Source: Druceiella hillmani
Taxonomy: Eukaryota > Arthropoda > Insecta > Lepidoptera > Hepialidae
Length of the DNA stretch: 64,000 bases
Reading direction: 5' to 3'
Assembly: GCA_039881145.1 (NCBI GenBank)
Contig: JAYKKI010000004.1
Span: forward strand, 45,790,001-45,854,000
The notes beneath the pieces were generated by a model that was given only the letters and a program-made list of their open reading frames with translations, did not search any database and was not told where the DNA came from. Positions 49,784 to 61,440 of the stretch are shown here, piece after piece. The translations under genes and the position numbers were made by a program. The stretch's first letter is position 1. The number at the start of each line of letters is the position of its first letter.

Positions 49784-50465
49784 CAAGTGCAAGTCGGGCT
49801 CGTGCACGAAGGGCTCCAGAGCACCGAACAATAGGAAACTTACTTCGTATGCAAAAATGTAAAATAGAATTAAATATTTACGCTTTTATAATGAATTAAA
49901 TGAAGACTGCAACTAAAATAAGTTTGTATTTCTGTGAAAAACAAAGTTATTTCTACTGTCGGTACTGAAAATATCCCATATCTCGACAACTACAAAACAT
50001 ATCATTTTATACCAATTTTTTCCATATTTATTTTAATTTCTACTTACCTAATTTTTTGCACAATTTAACACACGTTAATTGAATAGTTAGGGAGGCGGGG
50101 CACATTTTTTTAGATTTTGACTATCAATTTAAACAAAAAAGTTATTTTGAAATCTCTGCGTCATTTTTAAGGCCCAACTGGCGATACTCCGCGTACCTAA
50201 GTCTCTGGATATTTTTTCCGTCCCACGGTATATCTATAGAGTGCACCCCTAATAATATTTTTTTTTCATAATTCCACTATTTCATTGTATAACGGTTAAT
50301 AGAAGATACCTACCATCCTAATTTCGTCTATATAATGCCACTAGTCTCCGAATAAAATGCCTGTGACACACGGACATACGGGTGAACAGACAGACAAACG
50401 GTCAGACGGACAGGATAAAATTAAAAGGATTCCGTTTTTGCAATTTCGCTACGGAATCCTAAAAA
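49784..50465 (+). repeat. Dispersed repeat, GTGCGAGTCGGACTC family, copy 2
   Basis: Same order of blocks as 6096-6697. Head GTGCAAGTCGGGCTCGTGCAC; a segment rich in ACAGACAGAC-type repeats at about 50380-50420; and a 3' hairpin in which GGATTCCGT (50429-50437) pairs with ACGGAATCC (about 50451-50459), followed by TAAAAAG. The hairpin is better kept here than in copy 1. No coding capacity. Confidence 0.72.
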
Positions 50466-50637
50466 GTGTATCAACCCGCATATATTTTAAAATCTCAGAT
50501 TTTCAATTTCATGTATCTTGTATCCTAAATTATTTCTTATAAATTTTGTGTAAGATAATTGACATTGTTATTAAAAACCATACAAAATTTATTCCCCTCC
50601 TATTTCAAAGACTGCTAAAGTCAAATTATGAACAAAA

Positions 50638-50690
50638 ACCGACTAAGTGCGAGTCTTGCACGCCAATCGAGGGTTTTGCACGTCATTTGA
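50638..50690 (+). repeat. Head fragment of the GTGCGAGTC repeat family
   Basis: CCGACTAAGTGCGAGTC followed by TTGCACGCCAATCGAGGGTT resembles the first 40-50 bases of the family at 6096 and 49784. The rest of the element does not follow. Confidence 0.55.
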
Positions 50691-53600
50691 AATAATATCA
50701 CTTGTCATATATTATCAGTAATATAGATTTCTCAGTAAAATAAATATTTATTAATAACCAATGTAAGTAAGTATGGAGCATATGTACAAACGTTTTTGTT
50801 AATATTTGAAAAATGATTACATCAACTATCAATGTTATTGTTTTATTACAACCTTCGCGCAGATGTAAAAATGCATTTTCGTAAATTTAGGTTCGTTTTA
50901 GTTTCAATTTAGGTTCCAGAAAAAAAGCGCCCGAAACATATTTTTTGCATATTTTTCTATATGATTTCGAAAATATACTGCCTAATATTATGAAAAATAT
51001 GTTTCTGCTACTTGTCTAGGACTTTTAAACGATACCCGTGTGTGGTATTCTATATATGAGGTATTTAAAAAACAATATTTGCGTTTCGAGAATTTGCCAC
51101 TCCCCAAATTTCACACATATCTTCACAAAAAAACTCAAATATTTTTAATTTGTTCTATTGAAATGTATGCAGTATGCTACACATTTTAAATACGACAAAT
51201 TTCAAATTTTTACTTTAAACGATTTCTTAATAAAATGGCTATGACAAGGAGATATATGGACATTGATTGATGTTATAAGGGTATCTGTTTTTTTTCTTTT
51301 GGTGTACGAAATCCTAAAAAGCAACGCTACTTAAAGTTATCTAAATTTTACCGGAAAACTATTTATGCAATACTTTCGGAAATAATGTCCTTAACAACAG
51401 CGGGTTTGTTATAATCTGAAGTGAAAAGTTTAGTATCGATTAGTTCGTGACGAAATGAATGAGAAAATTATATGAAATGATGTTATAGTGGGAAATAGAG
51501 GAAGAAGATGAAGTAACATTTACAATAAAAAACCAAAAGAAGTCAAGAGTGATGCTGCGCGGAAAGATAGAAATGTAGGTATTAAAAGTATATGTATCCC
51601 GACACATAGAAATTATGTTTTATATCCTTAATTAAATTAGTAAGATTTCATACCTTCGAAGAAAAAAGGAAACCCTTAGGACATCAGCCATATGTCGGCT
51701 CAGTCTTCCTATGTCTAAGTCCTAAAAACCATGCAACGTAGAAGGTTGAAATTTACAATCTCTTTGGAAAAATATGAGATTTTTTATTAACTTACATATT
51801 TTTGATGAGCAAACTTTTCTAAAATATTAATTTAAGAATTAATATCTTCCATTTCTAAAGTATTAATTTTTTTAATTTATTTATCGTGTGGATATCATTT
51901 GAACAGGTTTGTTAAGAGAACCACAAAAATATTGTTAACCCTAATAACGCAAGTTCTACTTACACTTGAAAGGATTTTTAAACTAAAAATAGTGTAGATA
52001 ATATTTCACAATATCAGCTATTAATGCTAAACTATGTCGAAATTATGATAATAGAAGAAAACAATGGTCGCAAAGCGGAATGACTATTAGCGGAATGTTA
52101 AATGTACGCATTCGTAATTACCGTGCACTTGACAGTAAATCTCAACAATGTGTTAAATATAAAAAGGGTAAATTATCAAATGATGCTAAAAGAAGTAAAC
52201 AAATAAGTTAGTCTTGTTAACAGCTGCTTTAAATATTTTGAAAGCACGACTTTTGGATCATGGTAGTGTTAGCCTGTTAAATAATGATAGCGAAATGAAA
52301 AGGGAAACATTTATTAAAGGGAAGAGAGAGGGCGAGAGAGCGGAAGGGAGAGTGCAAAAAAAAACGATGGATAGATTACGAACTTCACGAACGGAACAAG
52401 AGCAAGGAGGCTTTTATTTGGACCAGAGAGATGATGAATGGAGAAGAATATTATCAGCGTAACAAAAACTGATAGCTTGTCAGCGAGAAGTAAGGAAGAA
52501 TGAGTATTGATATATCTCATTAACTAAGACTAATTTGCCGTCATTTTTTTGACAAAAGAATGAATTTATTTGTTACTGTTGAAATAGGTGAGCACAAAGT
52601 ATTATGCACAATACAATTTTAACGCTGTCCTGATAGTTTTTATAGTATCATTGGAATACCATCTCTATATTAAAAGTAGAAGAAAAAGGGAGTGTTTATA
52701 AGGTTTGATACCTTAGTTACATTCAGAATTAGTTCTTGTTGTGTTATTAATTTAACACCGTAGTCATACTCAGAATTAATTCTTTTTGTATTATTTTACT
52801 TCAGTCGGTACCTACAATAAAATAAAATATTGTTATTATGCAAATTAACACTCATTTCCTAATAAATTTATCTTTTGTAATTTTTAATGTTAGTAAAGTT
52901 ACTGTTTACTGGAACTTGACATTAAAAAATTTGTATTTTAGCAAAATATGATTATTATAATTATGTGAACAGATCAATAGTCCTTCAGTATCAGTGATAA
53001 TGATTAATTATGGACAATGACCATTTTCTTTTGAATAAGTCTCGTAAGCAGAGTTGATGATGAATAAAAATGACCTCAAATGGCAAAGAATAAACGCAAT
53101 ATATTTTACCTGTTTGATTTGTAGTAATAAATGTTTTTAAACATTATTTGGTTATTAAATGGCAACATAAAAAATACATTAGATCTATAGCACATTTTAT
53201 AAATTTTATTATTCATGTAATATTATTAATAAAGTAAGGTTTATAGATAAGTTTTGGTTAATCACTTGAAATACTGTATAAAGTTATAAATACAACTATT
53301 TAATAGATTAGCAAAACACAGTTCAGGTGTATCCGCCGTTTATCTTTCCTTGTGAATGCCGTTTTAATTTCTTTGTGAATGATTATAGCCTAATAACTAT
53401 GGATTTAAGATAAACAATCGGGCAGTTACTGATATATTAACTTATAAAAGAGTGTATTTTTCAATATGATTTTGTAAACAAGTTACTTATTTAGTTTGTA
53501 CGTCATTATTTTGCTATCAAATTATGCCTTATTGTCGTTTAAATTATTTCTTTTTGTTCCAACTTTTCTTGAATTTCCTTTTAAGAACGATACTTAAAGA

Positions 53601-54080
53601 TGTATTTAATTGTGCATAAAAGTAATTTAAGGCATGTCAAATTTCTTATATATTGCTAACCTTGGCACTAAATGACTCACTTGTCATTAAAATTTTGGCC
53701 TATTTCAATTCGTTTTAGAAACTTTAAATATACTTGAATATAAGACAAACTTTCCCTTATTTTGCGTCTATGTGAAATATTGTTTTCGCTATTCTCCTTC
53801 AATTCAATATTTCAAAATGAATAACGTATATTAGTGGTGACATTTCTAAAGTGAAATGATACGTGTTTCAGTAAGTCTTATTTATAACATTTATATAAGA
53901 TGATGAACACGGAATAAATATGACATCAATTATTTGGTCTTTTATGAATTTATCAAATGTCGTGTTGGTGTGAATCGGCGTATTTTTCTTAAGATTTTCC
54001 TAATCATTTCCTTTCAGCTTACTTAAATATTGCACACTATCTTTTCATTTCACGACTAAAACTCTTTTGTTTATGAATGT
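50691..54080. other. Gene-free stretch
   Basis: No gene supported. 52214-52462 is open on the plus strand for 82 codons, but much of it is a purine-rich low-complexity run (GAGAGAGGGCGAGAGAGCGG) giving a Glu/Arg/Lys-rich peptide without motifs. Confidence 0.45.
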
Positions 54081-54115
54081 ATTTATATATATATATACAT
54101 ATGTATATATATTTA

Positions 54116-54195
<80 letters not shown>
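54081..54195. repeat. (TA)n microsatellite at a LINE 3' end
   Basis: About 115 bp of nearly pure TA. It follows, on the minus strand, the 3' UTR of the LINE fragment, so it may have grown from the element's 3' tail. Confidence 0.88.
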
Positions 54196-54196
<1 letters not shown>

Positions 54197-54406
54197 TCAC
54201 ATACACAATAGATAATAATATTAATATTTATTTTTAATACTGGTATTATATACAGTCATATAACTACATACACATTATTATCCATAGAGGAAACATAGCA
54301 CAAAGAAACGAATTAAAATCAAAATTCGAAAAGCAAGAGAAAAAAGGAGATACTAATAATAAACATAATTTAAATCAAATAATTTCGAAGTGACGATATT
54401 TTACGT

Positions 54407-55056
54407 TTATTTCGTTTGCATTTGATGAGTCAAAAGCCACTTACGGATTGACCTTTTAAAAGTAGTCATGGATCCAGCGGTCTTCAGGGGCGGAGGGAGG
54501 TCATTCCAAATTTTTGTTGCAGCAAACTTGAAACTACCCCAATAACCGATTGTGCTGTGTTCCGAGACTGAGAGAAGTTGGTTTTTCGCTCGCGTCACGT
54601 GGCGATGAGCACTGCCGGACCAGTGTAATATGTGGTTACGTGTTCATAGAATTTCAGCCGTTAGTCCATTATAATGCCTAGATTCTTCCACCATAGGAAT
54701 GTACTGCCCGTTTATGGCGAGCTTCAGTCTTCCTGATCTTGCTACCTGAGCTCTATTTCCCGTAATTATAAAATAGAATTTAGAATTATTTAACAATAAG
54801 GCATGCTTACACGACCAATTCCAGATTTTCATGAGATCTTCATTAATCATTAGGCTCATTCTGTCTTCGTATCCCACATAAAAGGATTTTAAAGCTGCGT
54901 ATCATCAGCGTAAAAATGAGTTTTAACGTGCTCTAAATGGCTCGAAATATCTGATGTGTACAGGGTGAAAAGTAATAGCCCTTGTGGTACACCTCTAGAA
55001 ATGATATGAACTTTCGAGGTAAGAGTTTGATTACCATCAAATAACACATATAAGGA
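54407..55056 (-). pseudogene. Decayed non-LTR (LINE) reverse transcriptase fragment
   Basis: Read on the minus strand from 55056: YVLFDGNQTLTSKVHIISRG, then VPQG, then LLLFTLYTSDI, the RT palm block in which the usual segment between VPQG and LLF is missing about five residues. HFYADDTQL (YADD codons at 54912-54901) holds the catalytic Asp pair and is followed by a stop. In another frame come MINEDLMKIWNWSCKHALLL and LAINGQYIPMVEESRHYNG. Then about 150 residues are missing and the terminal block resumes with ATKIWNDLPPPLK and FKRSIRKWLLTHQ, ending at 54407. The motifs are typical of CR1/Jockey-group LINEs of insects; the exact clade cannot be fixed. The 3' UTR continues to about 54230. The copy is inactive. 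Confidence 0.88.
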
Positions 55057-56346
55057 TAACGTTTATACTTTGCTTTACTGCATAATATTAAAATTAAGTC
55101 AAAATTTTCTCAGGATTAATTTTAATTAAATTACCTATTTGATAAAAACCATCAAAAAGAAAAATGACGTAATTTATGATTATTTTCTGCAATAGATTTA
55201 TTGTTATTACAATATTTGTAGCTATCCTTCATATTAATAATACACTACAAATATCATTGAAAATTACCTCATATCACAGTAAAAACATCGTCTTATACTG
55301 ATGTTTTTATTACATAGTAATAGCTCCATAATGGAGAAAGTTTTCTCACAATTTTAGTAAACAAAATTGTTATACAATTAATATAAAAGTTACAAATGTT
55401 ATATTTATTGGAATTAGGAAGATAATTTTTGGAAGCAATGTATAATAGTTCAAAGCATTGTAACTATAACAACACAGAAGAAAATTGTTTATTTATGGTA
55501 TGTTATGTGAAATTATGTCTGATAAGTCGTAACTACAGCATTTGTTAAAATAAAAATTTTAAAACTCCATTTTAGGTTTCATTTTCGAAGAAGCCATTTA
55601 TTCTGTCATACAAAGCTTTGTTTACATACGAAAGTATGAGTGTAAATGCTCTCAAAAAACACGAAAGTTACAAAATTTTGTGTTTAAAAGCGAGTGAGTG
55701 TTCAGTTTGAATATTTCCTTGTCACATCGTAACTCATCCTTTTTCTCACTTCAAGTATTTTATTTATATTTATTTGAAGTACAAATTGAGAGGACACCGA
55801 AATCCCTACGACCATAAATATGAAGCTATACTTTACGTTAACAATTTATTACGTAGATACAATAATAACAATGAAGAGATATGACATTCTTAAAAGAAGC
55901 GCTGAGTATAAATTATGTTAATTTATGTTACATTCACATAAGGTGGAAGTTATTATAAACGCTGAGATAAAAAACGTATATACATTAGAAAAACGTCGAC
56001 ATTCAACTCCGTCCGCATTGCTCTCATTCATAATTTACGACCTTCTTTCTTTGTTCGAGTGAGTAAATAATACATTCACAGTTGGGCATGGATCTTATTT
56101 TATAATATTTTCAGAAAGATTATATTATTCTCAGCCATTTTCATTGTCTTTTTTCAATATAAAGTAGATTGAACGTTACTGTAACTAGATAAAATTAGGA
56201 ATGAATTACGCGGTATACAATCATTGCTTTTTCCTCTGTGGTGTATTAATTACACATTGCAAGCTATTGTGACCTCATCTAAATGTTTGCGTCCAATTGC
56301 AAGCAATTGGGTGAGGTGAGATTTGTGAATTATAATAAAAAAAAAA
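55057..56346. other. Gene-free stretch
   Basis: No supported features; AT-rich, and no more of the LINE was recognised upstream of its broken end. Confidence 0.5.
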
Positions 56347-56356
56347 ATTATCCATG

Positions 56357-56483
56357 TTTGAATATATTTGTCGTTAATTGTGTAGAAATTCATTATTCAC
56401 AATTAAATGAAACTACGTGATGTAGTATTATTTCTTCTTTCTTTAATTTCTTTACCACGACCTAGGGATCGTTGTATTACAAC
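56357..56483 (+). repeat. Fold-back family unit, single copy (left arm)
   Basis: Matches the left unit of 28188-28310 along its length, including AGAAATTCATTATTCACAAT, AATTTCTTTACCACGACCTA and the inner motif GTTGTATTACAAC. Confidence 0.88.
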
Positions 56484-57564
56484 TTCTTCAGATGGCATAT
56501 TAGCTTTGCTAAACTCCAGTCGCGCGTCAAGGTTGACAAGGTTGGGTTATTTTTTTATATTACAAATGGTTTACTAATCGTTACTGTAGCGTGCATTTGC
56601 AAATATCAAGTTATCTTTTTTTTATATCTATACACTAACCATTATCTGATTAACAATGCAATTGATTCTTCATACCAAATTGTTGTTTTTGACCCATAGG
56701 ATTTCTGTACCAAGATAGAGGCCATATGTATACTTACGTTAAAATTCATAGGCGAAATTTTATTGTATCAAAAATATAAATGTAAAAATTAGAAAGTTTT
56801 GTTTATATCATCACGTAAGCTGAATATGAAATTGGAAGTTAGGTAACTGTTAAATACTAAGTAGTTTCTTTGTTTGGTACTATAATAAAGATACAATTTA
56901 AAATTTACGCGTAATGATGTTCAAATAATTAACATAATTTTGATATTTAAATTAGATAAGTTTAAATTCAATTAAAATATATTACTGAAAAAAAGCTCAC
57001 TAAATTCAAATATTGAGGGTGCGTATGTCAAGTTTTAATCCGATATCACAATACGGTCTTGAGTTAGAGGAATGTGAAAAGTGAATCGAAATGTTTTGTG
57101 TATAAACAGGTAAATATAAAATCACAGTTCAACTCACAAAATATTTAGCTATGTTATTAGTGCCTTAGAAAATAGGATACACTTAATGAGAATTGTACGT
57201 TTTCCAGAGGAGTGCTATTAATGTCCCTCGAAAATGGCATGCTTCATGAGGACATTCTTCAGATAATTGATGTATAGAGTACCTAAAAATGTATTTGATA
57301 TATGGAGTATCCTTAAGTCACTTGGAGTATCTGACAATCTGACGTTAGGTACTTGATGAACAAAAATATTTATTTTGGCAGTTAATTTACGGAAAGTCAG
57401 AAATTTTAAAATTGGAAATCGATAGAAAATATGTAAGGTTAATTCGTAGTTGAGCTATTCCAACACCAATTTCTGAGTTGAACAATTTAAGAAAGAATAT
57501 TAAAAAATGTGAAATCCTTACTAATTCCTTGAACCTTTGAAAAAATGAGGTTTGACTTGCGTTA

Positions 57565-58735
57565 GATTATTCTTCAACGAGTATTGTATTTTTACTCATA
57601 GGTAAAAATGGTTTAAATTGCAGACGGAATACAATAAAATATTTGCATCCCCGTCAGTACAGTACTTATACCATACATGTCGCTAACGACGACGTGTAAC
57701 TTGCCAACCCGTAGCCACCGATTATTTTATACCATAGTTTATTATTTTATAACGAAATATTCTGATAAAATACATCCTCGTGGGGTCGGTAATTGCAGAA
57801 TGCTGCTGATGTAAGATTTGAAAGTTTTCTGATAATTCGATTATAGAAGCTGCTGTTGCAAAAAGACGGGAGCTTTGTGAACAAGAAGTCTTCTTTCATG
57901 ATTTTTTTCTAGTTTTCCTCTTTTATGGAGGGAAAGACATACATTTCTTAAATAAACTTTTATTTGAATAATGCAGAAGATTTAGATAAATTGTCACAGT
58001 AAATATTGACAATACGAAATTTTTCAGTGGAGAAAGTATACAAGTCAATACAGCAAAAAAAAAACAAAATACAGGACGCGATAGCAATGTAATCCTAAAA
58101 AGTGTCTTCCGGGATAATATACTCGCATAATCCTCTTATGTCATTCTAATAATTATAGTACTTATCTTATTAGTACTTTTTAAATTTTGTTTTAAATATT
58201 ATTACTAAAGGATTAATTCTAAAAACGCTAATATTTGTGGTAATGGTATATTTTAAAGTATATATTTTTATAAGGCTGTAAAAAAAGTTTTGTACGAAAT
58301 GGGTCCACAATTAATATTTTAATAACGGTACATTTTAAGAAGTCGACTTTTATAAGCTTATGAAAACAGCTTTCCATAAAAATAATAAAGAATTAAATTT
58401 GCTAAATGACTGACATAATTTTGTTTATTTTAATACATGTCAATTAAGTATACTTATGGTTTATGAGATATTTCTGCGTTTTTATGTACCCCATTTCATA
58501 AACCATTGGTTTAAAATACAAAATTTTAATAATGTTGTAACATTCTGCAAAACCGCAGATTATACAAAAAGCGTTCCATAAAAAACTATGGAGATTTAAT
58601 ATGACAACTTAAATCTCGTCGTTTTATCATACCATCAACAGTTCGTGAGATATTTAGCTATATTTTTTTCTCAAAGACGGCGAAATTGGCATAACATATA
58701 AATCATGTCAACTTGATAATTTATTCAGAATGGAA
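57565..58735 (+). repeat. Dispersed repeat Y, long copy
   Basis: Its ends align with the two blocks of 35560-35880: TTCTTCAACGAGTATT and ACATGTCGCTAACGACGAC at the left, GAGATATTTAGCTATATTT and GGCATAACATA to AATTTATTCAGAAT at the right. The roughly 0.9 kb between is absent from the short copy. No open frame of note. GTTTATGAGATATTT near 58458 repeats part of the right block. Confidence 0.6.
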
Positions 58736-60061
58736 CCAATGATGGCAAAAATATTGCAAAAATTATCTTAATCTAACAATGCATTATAAACTTATATTTT
58801 TGGATAATTTTAGAAAACTATTTGTAACTGACAGGCAACGATTTATGACACTCCGCAATTAATATTAAGTTTTTGAATACATCTACAAAATTGTAATGAA
58901 TAAAACAGTCGGGAAATCGAACCTTAAGTTAGTTATTTTGTATTGTTACAACACTTAGGTGTTTCTAGCATCCGAGATAACTGAATTTCACTTTATATCA
59001 GTACATAAAGTAAATGGTAGCATTTATTTGCAATTTTCGTTAAAGCATCAGATTTTTTAATATTTCCTGTGAATATTTGCTATTCGATCTTTATTGCATT
59101 TCCAGGATATCTTTGTAATAGATTTGATTACATAAAGATGGCAACTTCTACGGTGGGCTATTTTGGTTTAAAATTAATATGAATTCCAAGTAATAAAATT
59201 CGATCAGGAAAACTGAAATGTGATTCTGTACTCACAAATTCTCAGCTTCCTAGATGGTACATATAGATACCGAGTCAGGATGGAGTGAGAAAAGAAAATG
59301 TGGTGGATCAAAAGAGACACACATCCAATAAATTGAGTAATATTCAAAGGAGATATATATAAAAGCCACAAAATTGTGGAAAAATGACATTTCATGACAA
59401 AATTAAATTTCCTTTCATTTTATTAACCCCTACCAAAGTAATGCTGAGCATAATACTTTAACTTAATTTATCGTAATATTAACGTAATTTATCAACTATT
59501 TACGTAGCTTTTCATTATTTCTATGGCTCAGTTATTACTTTCTGAGAAATTTTACTTTTCTTTGTAGTATTTATATAATAAATGTGCATAGTATAATACA
59601 TGAAATGAACCGAAAATCATGTAAAACACAACACAAACACACCACACAACACAAAATGGCGATGACCGACCATAATATATAAGTGAGTATAAAAAGTAAT
59701 GTCAAATAATAAAACAAAAAAAATATTTTCGCTCCTCTCCCCTAGAAAGGTCCATAAGTATTCATTTCAACAGCGAAAGGATATTAACTTTCGCTTTTTA
59801 TTTCTACTTGCTTCTCTTTACAGTCGGTATTGCAATTTTGATTCTAACCAGACGTTTTATAATATTTATAGTTCATACATTTTCTCTCATCTTAGTCTCT
59901 GAATATATTTAAATTTATTTCATGTTTAAGCAAGTTTAGTCAGTGAATATTCATTTTATATTTTTTTATATATTTATAAAACCTGTAAGGAATGAACCAA
60001 CTAAATTCCGGTGATAGAGGGGGTTATTACATATATGAAACAATATTGAAAATGTTACCTT

Positions 60062-60184
60062 CGTTGTAGGTCTAGGTCGTGGTAAAGAAATTAAAGATAG
60101 TAGAAATAATACTACATCACGTAGTTTCATTTAATTGTGAATAATGAATTTCTACAAAATTAACTCCAAATATATTCAATATTT
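60062..60184 (-). repeat. Fold-back family unit, single copy (right arm)
   Basis: Reverse orientation of the unit: CTAGGTCGTGGTAAAGAAAT through TTCATTTAATTGTGAATAAT to AATATATTCAATA. It ends 72 bp before the TTAA of the piggyBac relic. Confidence 0.88.
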
Positions 60185-60414
60185 TATTATCCTAGGCATA
60201 ATAGCTTCGGATACATTATGTAGGTTACTTCTACCGCTAATCCGTCTAATTTATATTAACCCTAGAAAGATAACCTACGTAAGTCTATGAATCGACGTGG
60301 ACCTTTCTGTTATATACATTTTATTCGCTCATTTTATTCGCCTCGACACGACAGTCATCTTTTCAACCAACTCAATGGTCCCGACAGCACGCAAGACTCG
60401 TACGCGTCACTCGG

Positions 60415-60528
60415 GTAAGTGCGCTATTTTCGTAGAAACTAACTACTGAATATCGAAGCGACGTATGGTTATATTATATTTATAGGATTAACTCACTTCA
60501 CTTTTACTTCATTTTTTTTCTGTCTTAG
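60415..60528 (+). other. Possible 5' UTR intron of the piggyBac relic
   Basis: CGG|GTAAGT at 60415 and a strong pyrimidine tract ending CTGTCTTAG at 60528 would define a 114-bp intron. A 13-codon frame from 60375 ends in a stop just after the junction, so this would be leader sequence. Confidence 0.35.
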
Positions 60529-60661
60529 GTTAATGTTACAGCTATACCATGACGTAACGAAATATAATAGATGATAACGAAACATGCCAAATTGTTGACG
60601 TATGGGATGTTAAAAATGTTTTATGTAAATATTAAAATTAATTAATTTTAAGATATAACCT

Positions 60662-61430
60662 ATGTTTAGGTTAAACAGGTATGTGGCACCCACGAGTAGA
60701 GATAGGTTTGATTTTTTAATAAAGTCTTTGCGTATAGATGATGAAACTTTGAGGCCAGAGCTTAGAGCACTTGATACATTCGCACCGATCAGGAAAGTTT
60801 GGAAACTTTTCATAAATAACTGTCGGTCTAATTATATTCCTAGGCAAATGTCACAACCGACGAACAACTTTTAGATTTTAGGGCCAGATGTCCTTTTTGA
60901 ATGTATTTGCCGAATAAACCCAACAAATACGGCATAAAAATACCTTTGATATGTGATAGTACTACCAAATATATGCTTGATATATTACCATGTTTAGAAA
61001 AATGTAATCAAACTAACGGATTGTCTCTGGGTGAATTTTATGCAAAGAAGCTCAAAAAAACTATTCACGGCAGTAATATAAATGTATTTTGTAACAATTG
61101 GTTTTCATCGGTTCCACTAGCCAAAACCTCGCTTAGCCAAGAAAATAAGGTCATTTAATCTGCGCAATTTTATGAAGAACCTCTGCCAGAGCCTTACGGC
61201 TCCTTGAATTTCAACAAGGCAGAATATCCCTACTTTGCCTAAGAATCTAAGAAACAAATTCAGCAATATTCTGCCAAAGAGGTCAGCTGAGTCTCTTGTA
61301 CAAGATGATGATACGCCTATGTCAAAAAAGAGGAAGTACTGCGCATTTTGTCCTCCAAAAATTAGTAGGATGACAAAGTCTCTGTGTGATGAGTGCAAAA
61401 ATCTCATACGGGGAGATCATAAAATAGTGC
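60662..61430 (+). pseudogene. piggyBac transposase remnant
   Basis: The N-terminal third is missing. Homology starts with TSRDRFDFLIKSLRIDD and FAPIRKVWKLFI, shifts frame near 60850 (DEQLLDFRARCPF, then a stop at 60898-60900) and continues from 60901 with MYLPNKPNKYGIKIPL. The first catalytic Asp is kept in ICDSTTKYM (codon 60955). The second, in the motif C-D-N-W-F of the family, reads CNNWFSS, an Asp to Asn change at 61093-61095. After SLSQENK (about 61155) roughly 170 residues including the third Asp are deleted. The C-terminal part returns at about 61235 with LRNKFSNILPKRS and the Cys-rich zinc-binding domain CAFCPPKISRM ... CDECKN; the later Cys of that domain is not kept. The match is to the classical piggyBac subgroup rather than to distant PGBD-like proteins. 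Confidence 0.92.
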
Positions 61431-61440
61431 CTGTCATAAA

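Larger units (their letters stand above)
56354..60185. mobile_element. Candidate 3.8-kb element with long inverted ends
   Basis: Units of the fold-back family stand in opposite orientation at 56357-56483 and 60062-60184, both with their outer ends at TGAATATATTTG. The same 7 bases, ATTATCC, lie immediately outside at 56347-56353 and 60186-60192, a plausible target duplication. The interior has no transposase-like frame. It includes the long copy of repeat Y (57565-58735). The element at 28188-28390 would be the same ends with the interior deleted. The link between the two arms as one element is inference. Confidence 0.5.
60256..61440 (+). mobile_element. piggyBac transposon relic, 5' end kept
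   Basis: TTAA (60256-60259) is followed by CCCTAGAAAGATA (60260-60272), the terminal repeat of the classical piggyBac group. Transposase remnants start 390 bp further on. No matching right end (TATCTTTCTAGGG then TTAA) was found up to the window end, so the 3' terminus is deleted or unrecognisable. The copy is dead. Confidence 0.88.

Noticed and set aside
52214..52462. 82-codon Glu/Arg/Lys-rich frame
   Set aside because: Largely a purine-rich low-complexity run; no family resemblance and no supporting signals.
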